Source: JANMJD01 sp963847945 (lineage in GTDB: Bacteria; Actinomycetota; Acidimicrobiia; Acidimicrobiales; Ilumatobacteraceae). From it: a DNA stretch of 64,000 nt. The position numbers and the translations under genes were made by a program. This document shows positions 36,571 through 45,454 of this stretch, one piece after another; the first letter of the stretch is position 1; every line of letters starts with the position of its first letter. Under the pieces are notes generated by a model, which ran no database searches, had not been told where the DNA came from, and was given only the letters and a program-made list of their open reading frames with translations. The stretch spans positions 62,001 through 126,000 of the forward strand of contig CAWKBX010000009.1 of assembly GCA_963847945.1 (NCBI GenBank), written 5' to 3'.

Positions 36571-37241
36571 GACGGCACGTCGAGCCGGAAGCCCACACTG
36601 CGTACTGCGTTGATCCACTCGTTCGAACCGAGCTTGCGACGAATCGAGGCGACGTGCACATCGAGGGTCTTCGTCGGCCCGTACCAATGGGCGTCCCACA
36701 CTGATTCAAGGATCTCGGTGCGAGTGCGAACCGCACCCGGGTCGTCGGCGAGGAACGCCAACAGATCGAACTCCTTGGCAGTGAACTCGACCTGTTCACC
36801 ATCGAGGTACACCCGCCGCGTGCGTCGGTCGACGACGAGCCGACCCATCTGCTGCGCTTCGCTCGCATCGGGTGCGGTCTGCCCCTCGGACGGGACGAGT
36901 CGGCGGCTCACGGCTCGTATACGGGCGAGGAGTTCACGGGAACTGAACGGTTTGGTGATGTAGTCGTCGGCACCGACGTCGAGTCCCATCACCCGGTCGA
37001 ACTCGTCGCTGCGGGCCGTCAGCATGATCACCGGTACTCGCGACTTCTGGCGGATGCGACGACAGACCTCGTGCCCATCCAGATCGGGAAGGCCCAGATC
37101 GAGCAGCACCATGTCGAAGTCGACCGCGGCCAGGGCAGCCTGCCCGGTGCCCACGTGCTCCACGAAGTACCCGGCGGCGACCAGCGTGTCGATCAACGGG
37201 CTGGCGATATGAGCATCGTCCTCGACCAATAGAATGCGCAC
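36567..37241 (-). CDS. OmpR/PhoB-family response regulator
   Basis: 224 residues from a GTG at 37241, chosen as it gives the canonical MRILLVEDD N-terminus. Receiver domain with the acidic pair (8-9), phospho-Asp in MVLLDLGLPDLDG (about 50), Thr in LTARS and Lys in YITKPF. The C-terminal winged helix (about 130-224) has KEFDLLAFLADDPGAV and RTRTEILESVWDAHWYGPTK. Coupled to its kinase by ATGA. Its own operator is not evident; the 172-bp divergent region to 37414 is the natural place. Confidence 0.93.
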   Translation of the reverse strand: MRILLVEDDAHIASPLIDTLVAAGYFVEHVGTGQAALAAVDFDMVLLDLGLPDLDGHEVCRRIRQKSRVPVIMLTARSDEFDRVMGLDVGADDYITKPFSSRELLARIRAVSRRLVPSEGQTAPDASEAQQMGRLVVDRRTRRVYLDGEQVEFTAKEFDLLAFLADDPGAVRTRTEILESVWDAHWYGPTKTLDVHVASIRRKLGSNEWINAVRSVGFRLDVPS

Positions 37242-37413
37242 CCCCACATCCTGCCCGCTCGCTCGACCGGTGCGGGTCCGTCGACGCCGTTGCCGCGCTC
37301 TGCGAACAGAACTTCGCCGAATCTTTGACGTTTCTTGGATGTGTGCGGGATCGCCGCTGGAAGCGCGGCCCGTACGGTGCATTGCACACACCGACCTTGA
37401 AAGGACCACGACC

Positions 37414-38097
37414 ATGAAGTCGAGACTTGCAATGGTGATCTCGGTTGCCGGCGTACTCACTGCGGGCTCAGCGGCGGCGATTGTCAACTCCCAGGTACTC
37501 AACGCTGATGCATCGGGATCGAAGAAACCCAGCACCGCCGCCATCACCCTGCCGATCATTCCCGCGACATCGCCGGCGCCAACCTCCCTCCCGATCAACA
37601 GCGTCCCACCAACGGCACCCCCCGTGGCACCACTGCTGGCTCCTCAACCGGCGACCGTCCCACCGACCGTCCCCGCCGGTACCGAGACGGTCCCGCCCAC
37701 GGTTCCTCCGGCCCCTTCAACGCAGGCCGCCTACCAAGTAGGTGAATCGGGGATCGTCACCCTCGACACGACCAGCGGCCGCCTGATGGTCGTCTCGGCA
37801 ACCCCATCGGCAGGCTGGACCGTCACCGAAGCCCGCACCGACGGCGACTTCGGCATCAAGGTCACCTTCGCAGCCGGACCGATTCAAGTCGATTTCGACG
37901 CCAACAACGTGTACGGCATCATCGGCACCTCGGTGACCAGCCGCGACTTCTCCGCGCCTCGCGGCACCACGATCGGTTCCTCGGGCAGCTCATCGTCTGG
38001 GGGCGGCTCATCGTCTGGGGACTCGTCGTCGGGCGGCGGTTTGTCCGAGGACGGCGAAGGACACGAGGGCGGATCGGAAGGTGGCGGTGATGACTGA
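37414..38097 (+). CDS. Exported Pro/Ser/Gly-rich protein of unknown function
   Basis: 227 residues. An N-terminal hydrophobic segment (about 5-24; LAMVISVAGVLTAGSAAAI) acts as signal or anchor. A Pro/Thr/Val-rich linker (about 45-105; repeats of VPPTVP type), a small ~75-residue beta-like core (YQVGESGIVTLDTTSGRLMV to GIIGTSVTSRDF) and a Ser/Gly then Glu/Asp/Gly-rich tail follow. AAGGA ribosome site 9 bases before the ATG. It starts the 37.4-40.3 kb cluster of exported proteins, ApbE and a heme-type membrane protein, opposite the two-component system. No known domain recognised. Confidence 0.75.
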   Translation: MKSRLAMVISVAGVLTAGSAAAIVNSQVLNADASGSKKPSTAAITLPIIPATSPAPTSLPINSVPPTAPPVAPLLAPQPATVPPTVPAGTETVPPTVPPAPSTQAAYQVGESGIVTLDTTSGRLMVVSATPSAGWTVTEARTDGDFGIKVTFAAGPIQVDFDANNVYGIIGTSVTSRDFSAPRGTTIGSSGSSSSGGGSSSGDSSSGGGLSEDGEGHEGGSEGGGDD

Positions 38098-38677
38098 ACC
38101 GCAGCCATTGCCAACCCCGCGCGCCGATGCCGCAGCACCTTCGTCCGCTTCCGCGACGATCACCCGCGTAGCAAGTCGTCCGACCAAGCGGCAACGACCG
38201 GCCCAGGCCGCCCGAATCCTCACCGCCGGGCTGTCGACCACCGCTGTGATCGGACTCGCAACCACGATGGCCTGGTCCGTTTCGAACGCCCACAGCTCGG
38301 CGAAGCCCAGCGCCGACTCGGGCAGCGCGACCACGCTTTCTGTGGTTCCCGTCTCCGGGGTGATCTCTTCCGAGGTCAACGTCGAGGTCGCCCAGCCGGT
38401 CGCCGACACAAACCCGGCTTCGATCGTCACCGCAGCGCCCGCTGACCCGCTCGCTGTCGATCCTGCTGCGCCGCCCTCGCCGGTCGACCCGGTCAGCACG
38501 ATGGCAGCCACGATCGCGCCGGTACCGGTCGCTCCGGTGCCACAGCCCGCACCGGCAGTCGTGCAGGTCGCGGTACCGACGCCGGTCGCGGCGGGAGCGA
38601 TTGTGCAGTCGAACAACGGCGGGGGCGCCGGGGGCAGCAGCTCACCGAGCAATGGCTCGTCGTCGCAGACTGGCTGA
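38090..38677 (+). CDS. Single-pass membrane protein with Pro/Ala/Ser-rich exterior
   Basis: 195 residues from the ATG at 38090, overlapping the preceding stop by 8 bases. The cytoplasmic N-terminus of ~45 residues has basic RPTKRQRPAQAAR, then one TM helix (about 43-63; ILTAGLSTTAVIGLATTMAW). The outside part is a long Val/Pro/Ala-rich region ending in a Gly/Asn/Ser-rich tail (NNGGGAGGSSSPSNGSSS). No enzyme motif is visible. By position, between an exported protein and the flavin transferase ApbE, it could be the carrier or spacer for a redox cofactor. It has no FMN-binding domain I can recognise. Confidence 0.7.
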   Translation: MTEPQPLPTPRADAAAPSSASATITRVASRPTKRQRPAQAARILTAGLSTTAVIGLATTMAWSVSNAHSSAKPSADSGSATTLSVVPVSGVISSEVNVEVAQPVADTNPASIVTAAPADPLAVDPAAPPSPVDPVSTMAATIAPVPVAPVPQPAPAVVQVAVPTPVAAGAIVQSNNGGGAGGSSSPSNGSSSQTG

Positions 38678-38679
38678 CC

Positions 38680-39714
38680 ATGCTCAAACTCTCAACCGCG
38701 TGTGAAGCGTCGATGAACGCAGACCTGCGCACCGAGTCGACCGCCTTGCGAGCGATGGGAACGACCGTCGAGGTCGTTGTCGTCCACTCAACCGACGACC
38801 GGTCGGACCTTGCATACCTTGCCGTGGCTCGCTCGATGATCAAGCATCTGGAGTCGCAGTGGAGCAGGTTCCTCATCGACAGCGACATCAGCCGACTCAA
38901 TCGGGCCGACGGGAAGCCGCTGGCCGTGGATTGGTCGACCCTTGGACTACTCACGTCGATGATCGACGGGTGGGTCGCTACCTCGGGCGCCTTCGATCCG
39001 ACATTGCTCGCCCCGCTGATCGCTCTTGGGTACGCGGCCAATCGCCACGACCCGACCCAGATGTCGGCGATCGGGCCGCACCCCCAACCGCGTACCCGAA
39101 TCACCGACCTGATCATCGATGACGCGACCCACACGGTTCGTGCCCCACGTGGCTGCTGCATCGACCCAGGAGGAATCGGCAAGGGCCTGGCGGCAGACCT
39201 GACTGTCGCCGCCCTCCTCAATGCCGGAGCCGCCGGTGCGCTCGTCTCCGTCGGCGGCGACGTTCGCGTCGGCGGACAAGCCCCTCAGGAACCAGGTTGG
39301 TTGGTTGGACTCACCGACCCGCACACCGGGCGGGAGCACGGCCAGGTGGCGGTCATCGACGGGGGCATCGCCACCTCGGGGACATCGCTACGTCACTGGA
39401 TCGCCGCCGACGGACGACGCGTCCACCACCTCCTCGATCCCACTTCGGCTCGGCCGGTCAACCTCGACAACGGCCCGGCGAACGCCGATCTCGTCGAAGT
39501 GACGGTGGTCGCCGGTACCGGGGCGTGGGCCGAAGTGTGGACCAAAGCCGTCTTTGTCAACGGGCCCGACCGGGGCTTCGCCGACCTCGATCGTCTCGGC
39601 CTTGCCGGGCAGGCAACGTTTGCCAGCGGCGAGATCCGTCAGTCGACTCGCTGGGGACTGTTCGATACCGGGCGGCCTGACGACGCAGGCATGTCAGCCG
39701 GGGACGTATTGTGA
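38680..39714 (+). CDS. apbE: FAD:protein FMN transferase (ApbE family)
   Basis: 344 residues; a start nearer residue 12 (MNADLRTE) is possible. Transfers FMN from FAD onto Ser/Thr of extracytoplasmic redox proteins, Mg-dependent. Family pattern: MGTTVEVVVV (about 26), ESQWSRFLIDSDISRLNR (about 58-75), DPGGIGKGLAAD (about 165), VSVGGDVRVGG (about 190-200), GGIATSGTSLRHW and HHLLDPTSARPV. No lipobox or signal peptide is apparent, unusual for an enzyme acting outside the membrane. Its stop overlaps the GTG of the next gene (GTGA), so both are one unit. The flavinylated target is not obvious nearby. Confidence 0.9.
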   Translation: MLKLSTACEASMNADLRTESTALRAMGTTVEVVVVHSTDDRSDLAYLAVARSMIKHLESQWSRFLIDSDISRLNRADGKPLAVDWSTLGLLTSMIDGWVATSGAFDPTLLAPLIALGYAANRHDPTQMSAIGPHPQPRTRITDLIIDDATHTVRAPRGCCIDPGGIGKGLAADLTVAALLNAGAAGALVSVGGDVRVGGQAPQEPGWLVGLTDPHTGREHGQVAVIDGGIATSGTSLRHWIAADGRRVHHLLDPTSARPVNLDNGPANADLVEVTVVAGTGAWAEVWTKAVFVNGPDRGFADLDRLGLAGQATFASGEIRQSTRWGLFDTGRPDDAGMSAGDVL

Positions 39715-40289
39715 AAAGCCAAATCTGGTGGTACCTGTCCCGCTCATCAGGCCTGGTCGCGTCAGCTCTGCTGATGCTCAGCCTCGTCTGGGGTGTACTG
39801 CTCGCCACTCGGGTTCTCCGCCCGGCCGACCGGCCCGCCTGGTTGTTGTCGCTCCACCGCTGGTTCAGCGCTCTGACGATGATCGGTATCGCCATCCACC
39901 TGGCGGCGCTCGTCGCTGACAACTACGTCCACTTCGGACTCGCCGACCTGTTCATTCCAATGGCGTCGAAATGGAAGACCGGACCGGTCGCCTACGGCAT
40001 CGTCAGTCTGTATCTGCTGGTCATCGTGCAGGCCACGTCGCTGATGATGAAACGGATCCCGAAAGGGCTGTGGCGAGGGATCCACATGACCAGTTATCTC
40101 TCGGTCTGGCTCGTCGCCATCCACGCCGGGCTGGCGGGCACCGACGTGTCCAATCGGATCTACCAGGTCATCGTGCTCCTCCTGACGATTCTGGCGGTGA
40201 CCGCGTCAGTGATACGCGTCATCAACGGGCGGTTCGCCGACCGGCACCGCCGCGCGGCCCCAGGGTCCACCCACACAGTCGGCTCGTAG
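39711..40289 (+). CDS. Ferric-reductase-like transmembrane protein
   Basis: 192 residues from a GTG start inside the apbE stop. Five or six TM helices: SSGLVASALLMLSLVWGVLL, WFSALTMIGIAIHLAALVA, YGIVSLYLLVIVQATSLMM, MTSYLSVWLVAIHAGLAG, and VIVLLLTILAVTASVIRVI. Conserved His residues in LHRWFSA, AIHLA, GIHMTSY and AIHAGL sit where ferric-reductase/MsrQ-type heme ligands are found. It lacks the cytosolic flavin/NADPH domain, so electrons must come from a partner, plausibly a flavinylated protein made by ApbE. Confidence 0.82.
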   Translation: MKSQIWWYLSRSSGLVASALLMLSLVWGVLLATRVLRPADRPAWLLSLHRWFSALTMIGIAIHLAALVADNYVHFGLADLFIPMASKWKTGPVAYGIVSLYLLVIVQATSLMMKRIPKGLWRGIHMTSYLSVWLVAIHAGLAGTDVSNRIYQVIVLLLTILAVTASVIRVINGRFADRHRRAAPGSTHTVGS

Positions 40290-40293
40290 GTCC

Positions 40294-40947
40294 TCAGGGC
40301 ACCTCGGTGAGTCGAAGAACCGTCTCGTGGGCTTCGTCCATGCACTGAACGACACACTCAGCCGGTTCGGGCTGACGACGACGAGCGACGAACAGCACCA
40401 TGCCGAGCGCCAGGTTCGCGGCGAAGAAGTACGTCGGATACGCCACCAGCTTGGCAGATCGTGGTGATACGGCGATGGTTGTGAGCAACCCGGCCAACGA
40501 GGCCAGCCAGTACGTCGCGGCGGTCTCGGACCACGGGTCACGCCAGGCTTTGGGGACGACGACGCCGAACGCCATCGCATCGGCGACGATCACACCCGCC
40601 GTGGCGAGCATCGGGCTGTCGATACAGATCCAACCGATGACTCCCCCGGCAGCGACCGCCAACATGAGACGCTCGACCAACGACAGCGGGTTCGACGGGT
40701 ACCGAAACGCCAGGACACATGTCGCCGTCACCAGAATCGCCTGGACGGCGAGCATCATCAACCCCCACGTACCGCCGCCGGCGGCGTGGGCGACGCAGGC
40801 AATCGTGGCGATGATGCTCCACACCAACCAGGCTCCCCGGTGTGGTCGAGTTCGTCCGGCCAACGTGTCGCGAATATACGGGAAGGAGTCGGCCATACTC
40901 ACGACTCCCGCGGCGACCCCGCACGCGACCTGTAGATCAACGCCCAC
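40294..40947 (-). CDS. Polytopic membrane protein (PQ-loop-like), function unknown
   Basis: 217 residues with about seven hydrophobic helices, ending in a soluble 30-residue tail with two cysteines (ECVVQCMDEA). The beginning VACGVAAGVVSMADSFPYIRDT with a Pro near the helix end, and HRGAWLVWSIIATIACVAH, resemble small PQ-loop/SWEET-like or uncharacterised actinobacterial membrane proteins. Converges with the ferric-reductase-like gene, 4 bases apart, and follows the large LuxR regulator by 15 bases, so it may be co-transcribed with it. No specific substrate can be proposed. Confidence 0.7.
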   Translation of the reverse strand: MGVDLQVACGVAAGVVSMADSFPYIRDTLAGRTRPHRGAWLVWSIIATIACVAHAAGGGTWGLMMLAVQAILVTATCVLAFRYPSNPLSLVERLMLAVAAGGVIGWICIDSPMLATAGVIVADAMAFGVVVPKAWRDPWSETAATYWLASLAGLLTTIAVSPRSAKLVAYPTYFFAANLALGMVLFVARRRQPEPAECVVQCMDEAHETVLRLTEVP

Positions 40948-40962
40948 GGCCGCAGGGGCCGG

Positions 40963-43716
40963 TCATGACGCCACCCTCTGATGGCGGGCCGCGAGCAGCT
41001 GGGTGCGACTGCTGACACTGACCTTGGTGAACACCCGGGCCAGGTGCGATTCGACCGTTCGTCGGGAGACGAACAGGCGGTCGCTGATCTCGCCGTTGGT
41101 GAGACCCTCGCCAACCAGCTCGACGATCGACAACTCCGATGGCGTCAGACTGTGCCAACCGGCGACTGGTCGACTCGGCGCCCGCCGCGGTCGAACATGT
41201 AGGCCGACGTCGCGCAGATCGGCCCGAAGGCGGGCGTGGTCCGACTCGGCACCGAGACGATCGAAACCTTCGAAGGCCCGTTGGGCGAGCCGTCGGGACT
41301 CCAACGTGGCACCCGAGGTTTGCAAGGCGACCGCGGCATCGGCCGCCGAACGCGCCTCGTCGGGCCGGCGGTTGACGGCGGCGAACTGATCGCTCGCTGC
41401 GGTTAACGCCGCACCGTCATGGTGAGCGAGGCCGTGTACCCACTTCGCCGTCGCCTGAGCCACCGGTGAGCAGCTCTTTTCGACCAGACGAGTCAAGCCG
41501 GCCTCCAGCCCCGACAGCGAGCCGGGTTGGCCCGTCCGCAGTGCGAGTCGGGCTGCGGCAGGACCGAATCCCAACAACAGCGCGTCGAGTTCGGCATCGA
41601 TGAGGAACACACAGACGGCTTCGAGGGTGGCGCTCGCCGTCTCGATCTCGCCCTTGTCGGCTTGCAGCATCGTCGCCGCGAACGTGAGCCATTCGGTTCC
41701 TACCGACCGGCTACCGGCGACATCGGTGCAGTTGGACAGCGACGTCACCGCAAGATCGCGTCGGTTCCGAGCAAGATGGATCAACGAGCTGACCGCGTAC
41801 GGCCAGAACACCGAGAGACGCAGACCGACCTCGTCGGCCGCGGCAAGTCCGGCGTCAGCTTCGGTGAGCGCATCGTCCCAATCGCCGCGCCTGAACAACA
41901 CGATGCTCGCCGCGAATTGGAACAACGGCTCGGTCCATGCCGGAACGATCCCGGGCAGATCGCGGTCGCGTAAGGCGGCCAACGCGGCGTCGCTGTCGCC
42001 GTTGAGGTCGAGCCCAAGGGCGATCGACACCACCGGGCTGGCCGGGGTGACAATCGGACCGGTTCCCTGGGCGATCGCTCGCAGCGACGCCCGGGCGTGG
42101 TCGATCGACGCGGTGAACCGCCCGCTGAGCCCGCACGACAGGGCTCGGGTCGCCTCGATCGACGCCACCCGTGTCGGCGAACTCGGCGTTGCCGACCCCT
42201 CGACCCATTCCAACAAACCCATTCCGCCGGGCAGGTCGCCGGTGCTCACCCACCCGCTGGCCAATTCGGCGACCGCGTCCACCACGGCTGGGTCGGTGGT
42301 ATCGAACTCCGCTTCGATGCGAGCGATGTCGTATCCCTCGTATCGCTGCAACGCGAGGTCGAGACGCCCGGCGAGTGCCATCGCGGACCCTTCCAAGCTG
42401 AGCAGTTCCACTGGCACCTGCGTCGGGTTACCGCCGAAGTACTTGCTGATCAGCGACGGGACCTCCTCCGCGCGGCCGATGGCCAGTAGCGACCACCCAA
42501 GATCAACGACGACCTGTTGATATCGAGGATCATCGGGGGACAGGAGCGGAAGGGCTGCGGTCAGCAGGTCGGCGCACGCGGTCGCGTTCGTCGAGCGCGA
42601 CCGAGCCGCCAACCGGATCGCCGTGTCGATGTCACCATGGTTTGCGGGATCGAAACCATCGAGCAGACAGACGACAGCCCGCTCGATCGGCCCGTCGTGA
42701 CGCCCGAGGAAGTCGACGGCGGCCCGGCGCAGGACGTCGGCGACGGCGATCGGTGTTGATTGGCGCACGATTTCGCGCAACAGCGAATGCCGAAAGCACA
42801 GACCCCGGCCAAGCTCGGTGAGCAGGCCCGATCGGACCAACGCCAGTGACCAGGACACGACATCGCTGACCGAGCGATCTGCGACAGCGGCCAACTCATC
42901 GCAGCCGAACCCGGGTGGAAGGGCTGCGGCCGATCGAATCAGCCGCTCAGAGTCTTCGGCCGAGCCGTCGAGCATCCGACCCATCACCCGCGAGACGATT
43001 TCCGAGTCGATGCCGGGCAGGTTCCTGCTGCGCAACGATGTCGAGTCCGGCCGCTCGGCATGCTCATTCACCGAGCGCGACTGACGGAGCACCTCGGTGA
43101 TCAGAAACGGATTCCCCCCGGCGCCCTCGATGACTCGGATGGCATTCGAATTCACGACACCGTCGACATCTATCGCGCCGATCAGCTCGGCGATCTCCGA
43201 CGGACTCAAGGGTCCGAGCGGCAGGTGTCGGCCGTGACGAAGGGCGAACTCGTGGAGGCGCCGTCCCGCATGTGAAGGGCAGTCGGGTCGCGCCGCGGTG
43301 ATCAGGAGGACGGGCAGCATCGCCGCCCGCCGGGCGAGCATCCGCAGAAACTCGATACTGTCCGCGTCGGCCCACTGCACGTCATCGACGACGATGACCA
43401 ACGGCCCGGCTGCGGACCTGGTCTCGATAGCTCGCAGCGCCCGGTCGAATGGATGCGATGCCATCCGATCAAACCCGCCGAGCAGATCATCGATGGTCGA
43501 CCATGAACGCAACCTGTCGGTCTCATCCGCGCTCGTCTTGCGTACGGTTATGGGCCGCTCGTTCGCCCAAGCCAGCAAACCGGCGATCAGTCGACTCTTG
43601 CCGATGCCTGCTTCACCGACGATGTAGATGAAGCCGCCACGACCATCGAGAAGCTCATCAAGAGCACCGGAGAGCACCGCCGCCTCGGATACCCGCCCAA
43701 CCAGTGGGACGACCAT
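40963..43716 (-). CDS. Large ATP-binding LuxR-family regulator (LAL type)
   Basis: 917 residues from the ATG at 43716 (MVVPLVGR). The N-terminal STAND/AAA-like ATPase has Walker A VGEAGIGKSRLIAG (about 34-47) and Walker B VIVVDDVQWAD (about 107-117). A long TPR-like helical middle follows. The C-terminal LuxR helix-turn-helix (about 850-905) reads LTPSELSIVELVGEGLTNGEISDRLFVSRRTVESHL. Such regulators switch on operons on binding a ligand such as a sugar polymer. The ligand is unknown; the downstream membrane protein (15 bp) is the first candidate target. Confidence 0.9.
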   Translation of the reverse strand: MVVPLVGRVSEAAVLSGALDELLDGRGGFIYIVGEAGIGKSRLIAGLLAWANERPITVRKTSADETDRLRSWSTIDDLLGGFDRMASHPFDRALRAIETRSAAGPLVIVVDDVQWADADSIEFLRMLARRAAMLPVLLITAARPDCPSHAGRRLHEFALRHGRHLPLGPLSPSEIAELIGAIDVDGVVNSNAIRVIEGAGGNPFLITEVLRQSRSVNEHAERPDSTSLRSRNLPGIDSEIVSRVMGRMLDGSAEDSERLIRSAAALPPGFGCDELAAVADRSVSDVVSWSLALVRSGLLTELGRGLCFRHSLLREIVRQSTPIAVADVLRRAAVDFLGRHDGPIERAVVCLLDGFDPANHGDIDTAIRLAARSRSTNATACADLLTAALPLLSPDDPRYQQVVVDLGWSLLAIGRAEEVPSLISKYFGGNPTQVPVELLSLEGSAMALAGRLDLALQRYEGYDIARIEAEFDTTDPAVVDAVAELASGWVSTGDLPGGMGLLEWVEGSATPSSPTRVASIEATRALSCGLSGRFTASIDHARASLRAIAQGTGPIVTPASPVVSIALGLDLNGDSDAALAALRDRDLPGIVPAWTEPLFQFAASIVLFRRGDWDDALTEADAGLAAADEVGLRLSVFWPYAVSSLIHLARNRRDLAVTSLSNCTDVAGSRSVGTEWLTFAATMLQADKGEIETASATLEAVCVFLIDAELDALLLGFGPAAARLALRTGQPGSLSGLEAGLTRLVEKSCSPVAQATAKWVHGLAHHDGAALTAASDQFAAVNRRPDEARSAADAAVALQTSGATLESRRLAQRAFEGFDRLGAESDHARLRADLRDVGLHVRPRRAPSRPVAGWHSLTPSELSIVELVGEGLTNGEISDRLFVSRRTVESHLARVFTKVSVSSRTQLLAARHQRVAS

Positions 43717-44200
43717 TCGACGAACCGTAGCAGCAGATAGTGGTCGTCGAGTCCCGTGCGTGACAGCGACGCCCGGTGGTGCAGCGAGTGCTGGATGCCG
43801 CACGCACATCGTCGGGCTCATCGCCGAGCTCGCTCTCGGTCGATCGCCGAACCGGCCGGTCCACGGTCCAGGAACGTCGACGCTCCCCGGGTAGCACCGG
43901 CCAGAAAACACTCGATGAAACCCGCGTAGGGCGATTGGGCCGCGGCCGTTCGACGGCGGCGATCCCGCGACTCGTCAGCAGTGTCGGTCCGCCCAACGCG
44001 GTGGCGTTCGTCGTCGAATCAGCCGACGCATCAGAGGCGTCGCGACGCGGACTTCGGCGTGAATCCGACGCGAGAACCGGCGACGGTTGGGAAACTGGCC
44101 TGCAAAGACGCTCATCTCGGGAACGTACGCCGGCCTCGGGCGACAGCACATCGGTGACAACACGCAATCCGATGGTTCCTGTCGACATCGTTTCGGTCCT
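43717..44200. other. 484-bp region with no confident gene
   Basis: Between the LuxR regulator start and the ferredoxin reductase stop. On the minus strand an ATG at 44188 follows a good AAGGA ribosome site, giving MSTGTIGLRVVTDVLSPEAG and a frame of 176 codons that runs into the regulator. After the first ~30 residues the composition becomes Arg/Ser/Thr-rich and unlike a folded protein. It may be the surviving start of a decayed gene. No repeats or hairpins stand out. Confidence 0.35.
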
Positions 44201-44974
44201 TCAGGAGGCGACGAGCACCGGACGGTTCGGGACGACGCTGAGGGTGGGGGCAACCGCGCCTTGGGCCTCGATCCGCTCGGAGTACTCGAACAACGCCGTC
44301 GGATCGTTCAGCGAGATCGCCCCCATCAGCCGGCCCTGACGCGAATACGTGGCAACCAGGCGCTTGGCCTCGAACAATCCATCGACGATGGCGACGTCGG
44401 CACCCAGCGGCGGCACCCCGACGGCTTGGATCTTGACGCCGTGCTGTTCCGACCAGAACCGTGGCACCGGACGAAACGGCTGAGCTCGGGCCGGCCCGGC
44501 GAGCAGGCTGTCGACTGCATGACGGGCCATCTCGACAGCATTGATCCAGTGCTCGACGCGCCGCGGGGTCAGGTCGAACCGATCGTTCGGCCAGCGGGCC
44601 GCATCGCCGCAGGCAACGGTATCGGGCAGGCCGATCACATGGCAGGACGGCGCACAGAGCACGCCGTCGGTCAAATCCAGACCGAGACCACCCAGCCACT
44701 GGACGCTTGGGACCGTGCCGATGCAGACCAGCACGGCGTCGGCATCGACCCGCGACCCGTCACCGAGTAACACGCCAACGCCCGGTCCGGTCTCGTCCCA
44801 GCCGACCACCGACGCGCCGAGCCGGAGGTCGACTCCGGAGTTGGCGTGGACCCGGGTGAGCGCCTGACCAATGGCGTGACCGACGATCCGCTCCAAGAGC
44901 ACGTTGGCACCATCGATCAGGGTGACGTTCATCGACCGGGCCCGCAGGCTCGACGCCACCTCGCAACCGATCAC
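44201..44974 (-). pseudogene. Ferredoxin/rubredoxin-type reductase, N-terminus missing
   Basis: About 257 residues of a ~400-residue pyridine-nucleotide-disulfide-type reductase. It begins abruptly at IGCEVASSLRARSMNVTLID, the NAD-binding fold normally near residue 150, and continues through VLVCIGTVPS, VIGLPDTVACGDAARWP (FAD-binding Asp) and the C-terminal reductase domain PRFWSEQHGVKIQAVG. The FAD-binding N-terminal third is absent. Upstream of 44975 the DNA reads instead as a broken nucleotidyltransferase on the other strand, so the junction is a recombination or deletion scar. A GTG at 44974 could start a truncated product, likely inactive. Confidence 0.8.
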
Positions 44975-44978
44975 GATG

Positions 44979-45372
44979 GAGACATCAGTCCTTCCGTCTG
45001 GATGGATCCATCGCCTCGTGCCGAAGTCGACCCGAGGAGCGGGGCCAGCGCCTGGTGCCTGGACCCCACGACCTGACGGTCGCCAAGTTGATCGCCGGAC
45101 GACCGAAGGACCTTGATCTCGTCCGTATTCTGGTTACCGAGAGGCTTGTCGATCCTCAAGAGATGTGTACCGCCTTGGCTACTGTCACGGACATACGCGC
45201 CGCGACGGCCGACACGCGCATCGCTGAGTTGTTCAACGTAGGCCTGCCCGAACCAGAAGTCGCAGCGCGGTGGAGACGTCGCCGTCAAGCCGCGAACGAC
45301 CGGATGCGTAAGTCGGCCGAACCGTCACCGGCTGAGATGCTCGATGCGCTCGACGGTGCAGATCCGCGCTGA
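44979..45372 (+). pseudogene. Nucleotidyltransferase remnant (DUF6036-like C-terminal part), frameshifted
   Basis: Plus-strand frames spell fragments of one gene: LPSGWIHRLVPKSTRGAG in one frame, AWCLDP in a second, and HDLTVAKLIAGRPKDLDLVR in a third that stays open to 45372. The order and the HDLxVAKLxAGRxKD signature fit the C-terminal half of nucleotidyltransferases found in toxin-antitoxin-like pairs. The catalytic front half is gone. At least two shifts occur within 45030-45065, one at a CCCC run. A GTG at 45055 could still give a 105-residue peptide. Confidence 0.6.
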
Positions 45373-45454
45373 GGCCCAGTACGCGGCGATACTCGAAGGC
45401 GATGCTGGCGCGGGAGAATCGTGAGGATAGTGACGATGGACCCCTTTCACGGGG

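Noticed and set aside
43658..44188. 176-codon minus-strand frame as a gene
   Set aside because: It has a good ribosome site, but after about 30 residues it is Arg/Ser/Thr-rich, and it runs into the regulator gene; kept only as a region note.
44971..45288. 105-codon minus-strand frame as the missing reductase N-terminus
   Set aside because: It has no GxGxxG FAD loop or other reductase pattern, and is antisense to the nucleotidyltransferase remnant.
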